Assembly (NCBI RefSeq): GCF_013363995.1
Contig: NZ_JABWGO010000004.1
Coordinates: forward strand, 1-64,000
Length of the DNA stretch: 64,000 bases
Direction: 5' to 3'
Source of the DNA: Nonomuraea rhodomycinica
GTDB taxonomy: Bacteria > Actinomycetota > Actinomycetes > Streptosporangiales > Streptosporangiaceae
The position numbers and the translations under genes were made by a program. The notes below the pieces were generated by a model. That model did not search any database. It was not told the origin of the DNA and was given only the letters and a program-made list of their open reading frames with translations. Of the stretch, positions 63,593 through 64,000 are shown piece after piece. How positions within the stretch are numbered: position 1 is the stretch's first letter; each line of letters opens with the position of its first letter.

Positions 63593-64000
63593 ATGGCAAG
63601 CGTCCTCGCGTCCGCGCATCCCCAGGAGACCGTCTACGGCCAGGTCGGCGACGCCACCGTCCCGCTGCGCTTCTCCTCCCTCGACGAGGAGTACAAGGTG
63701 CTCAGGGAGCGCGCCGCGGTCCTCGACCTCGGCGGCCACGGCCTCATCGAGATCACCGGCCCGGACGCCGTGGCCTTCGCCCAGCGCGTCCTCGCCCGCG
63801 ACGTCGAGTACCTGACGTCCGACCGCTGCATGATGACCCTCCTCCTCGACGCCGACGGCCAGGTCGTGGACCAGGTCCTCGCCTTCGGCCGCGAGGACGG
63901 CATCCTGCTGGAGAGCTCCTGCGGCGCCGGCGCGCGCCTGCTCGCGCACCTGCGGGCCAACAACGACGAGGGCGTCGAGATCACCGACCGCTCCGGCGAC
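63593..64000 (+). CDS. GcvT/YgfZ-like aminomethyltransferase family protein (5' part)
   Basis: The frame is open from ATG 63593 to the window edge (136 codons). It shows the N-terminal pattern of the glycine-cleavage T-protein/YgfZ family: Y-K-V-L-R-E-R-A-A-V-L-D-L near 36-48, then the barrel strand L-I-E-I-T-G-P-D-A-V-A-F-A-Q-R-V-L-A-R-D-V near 52-72. The family binds folate and moves one-carbon units or demethylates. It begins 2 bp after the dehydratase stop, so it belongs to the same operon. A one-carbon or methyl-transfer tailoring role is conceivable; a primary GcvT is unlikely in this position. The rest of the gene is outside the window. Confidence 0.8.
   Translation, partial: MASVLASAHPQETVYGQVGDATVPLRFSSLDEEYKVLRERAAVLDLGGHGLIEITGPDAVAFAQRVLARDVEYLTSDRCMMTLLLDADGQVVDQVLAFGREDGILLESSCGAGARLLAHLRANNDEGVEITDRSGD

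Overview
This window is about 64 kb of very GC-rich DNA with strong third-position GC bias. It has many GTG and TTG starts, 4-nt ATGA/GTGA/TTGA gene overlaps, lipobox binding proteins, an IdeR-type iron box, a DUF1707 protein, mycobacterial/streptomycete-type LuxR, SARP and LacI regulators and an F420-type oxidoreductase. It therefore comes from a filamentous actinomycete; a Streptosporangiaceae-like genome (for example Nonomuraea) is my guess, not a proof. No rRNA, CRISPR array, transposase or phage module was seen. One tRNA-Lys(CUU) is present, and one candidate 6C-type small RNA.

The left part (1-20 kb) is mostly sugar uptake and its control. After the end of a beta-strand surface-type protein and a fused ABC exporter comes a CUT1 sugar transporter (2263-5370), preceded by a perfect LacI-type palindrome. 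A large minus-strand operon follows (13214 down to 5412): XylFGH-like ribose/xylose-type transporter, two different FGGY kinases, a histidine phosphatase and a 2-hydroxyacid dehydrogenase, with a SorC/DeoR regulator next to it. Then come a divergent ArsR-type regulator/MFS exporter pair sharing an operator, a LacI regulator whose own promoter carries the same palindrome as the CUT1 operon, an iron-regulated FhuF-like protein, and a cysteine dioxygenase/amidohydrolase pair with a second LacI regulator.

The middle (20-39 kb) is mixed housekeeping: DinB-like protein, an ArsR-SRPBCC fusion with its operator, a SNF2 helicase, tRNA-Lys, nucleoside hydrolase, candidate 6C RNA, OsmC, a membrane flavin-reductase-like protein with an ApbE flavinyltransferase, a small holin-like membrane protein, an aromatic amino-acid lyase with an altered MIO motif, an alpha/beta hydrolase with a divergent TetR regulator, NADAR protein, secreted GH6 cellulase, SMP-30 lactonase and secreted GH92 mannosidase.

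The right part (about 39-64 kb, open at the right edge) looks like a specialised-metabolite gene cluster. It has an acyl-CoA carboxyltransferase, DUF5988 protein, LAL LuxR regulator, LeuA-type synthase, UbiA prenyltransferase, a soluble NarL-type two-component system, a Sfp-type phosphopantetheinyl transferase, an LLM oxidoreductase, an FAD aromatic hydroxylase, an AfsR/SARP regulator, a glycosyltransferase, and an ACP, ketoreductase, FabZ-like dehydratase and GcvT-like protein. The sugar genes (2,3-dehydratase, 3-C-methyltransferase, 3,5-epimerase, DegT aminotransferase, aldo/keto reductase) match the EvaA-EvaC-EvaD-EvaB logic for a vancosamine-type 3-amino-3-C-methyl-2,3,6-trideoxyhexose. 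Heptamers of the form AGGGGTn/ACCCCTn, spaced 11 bp as for SARP regulators, lie in two divergent promoters of this region. The ketosynthase (or other scaffold enzyme) is not in the window, so the product class remains open.
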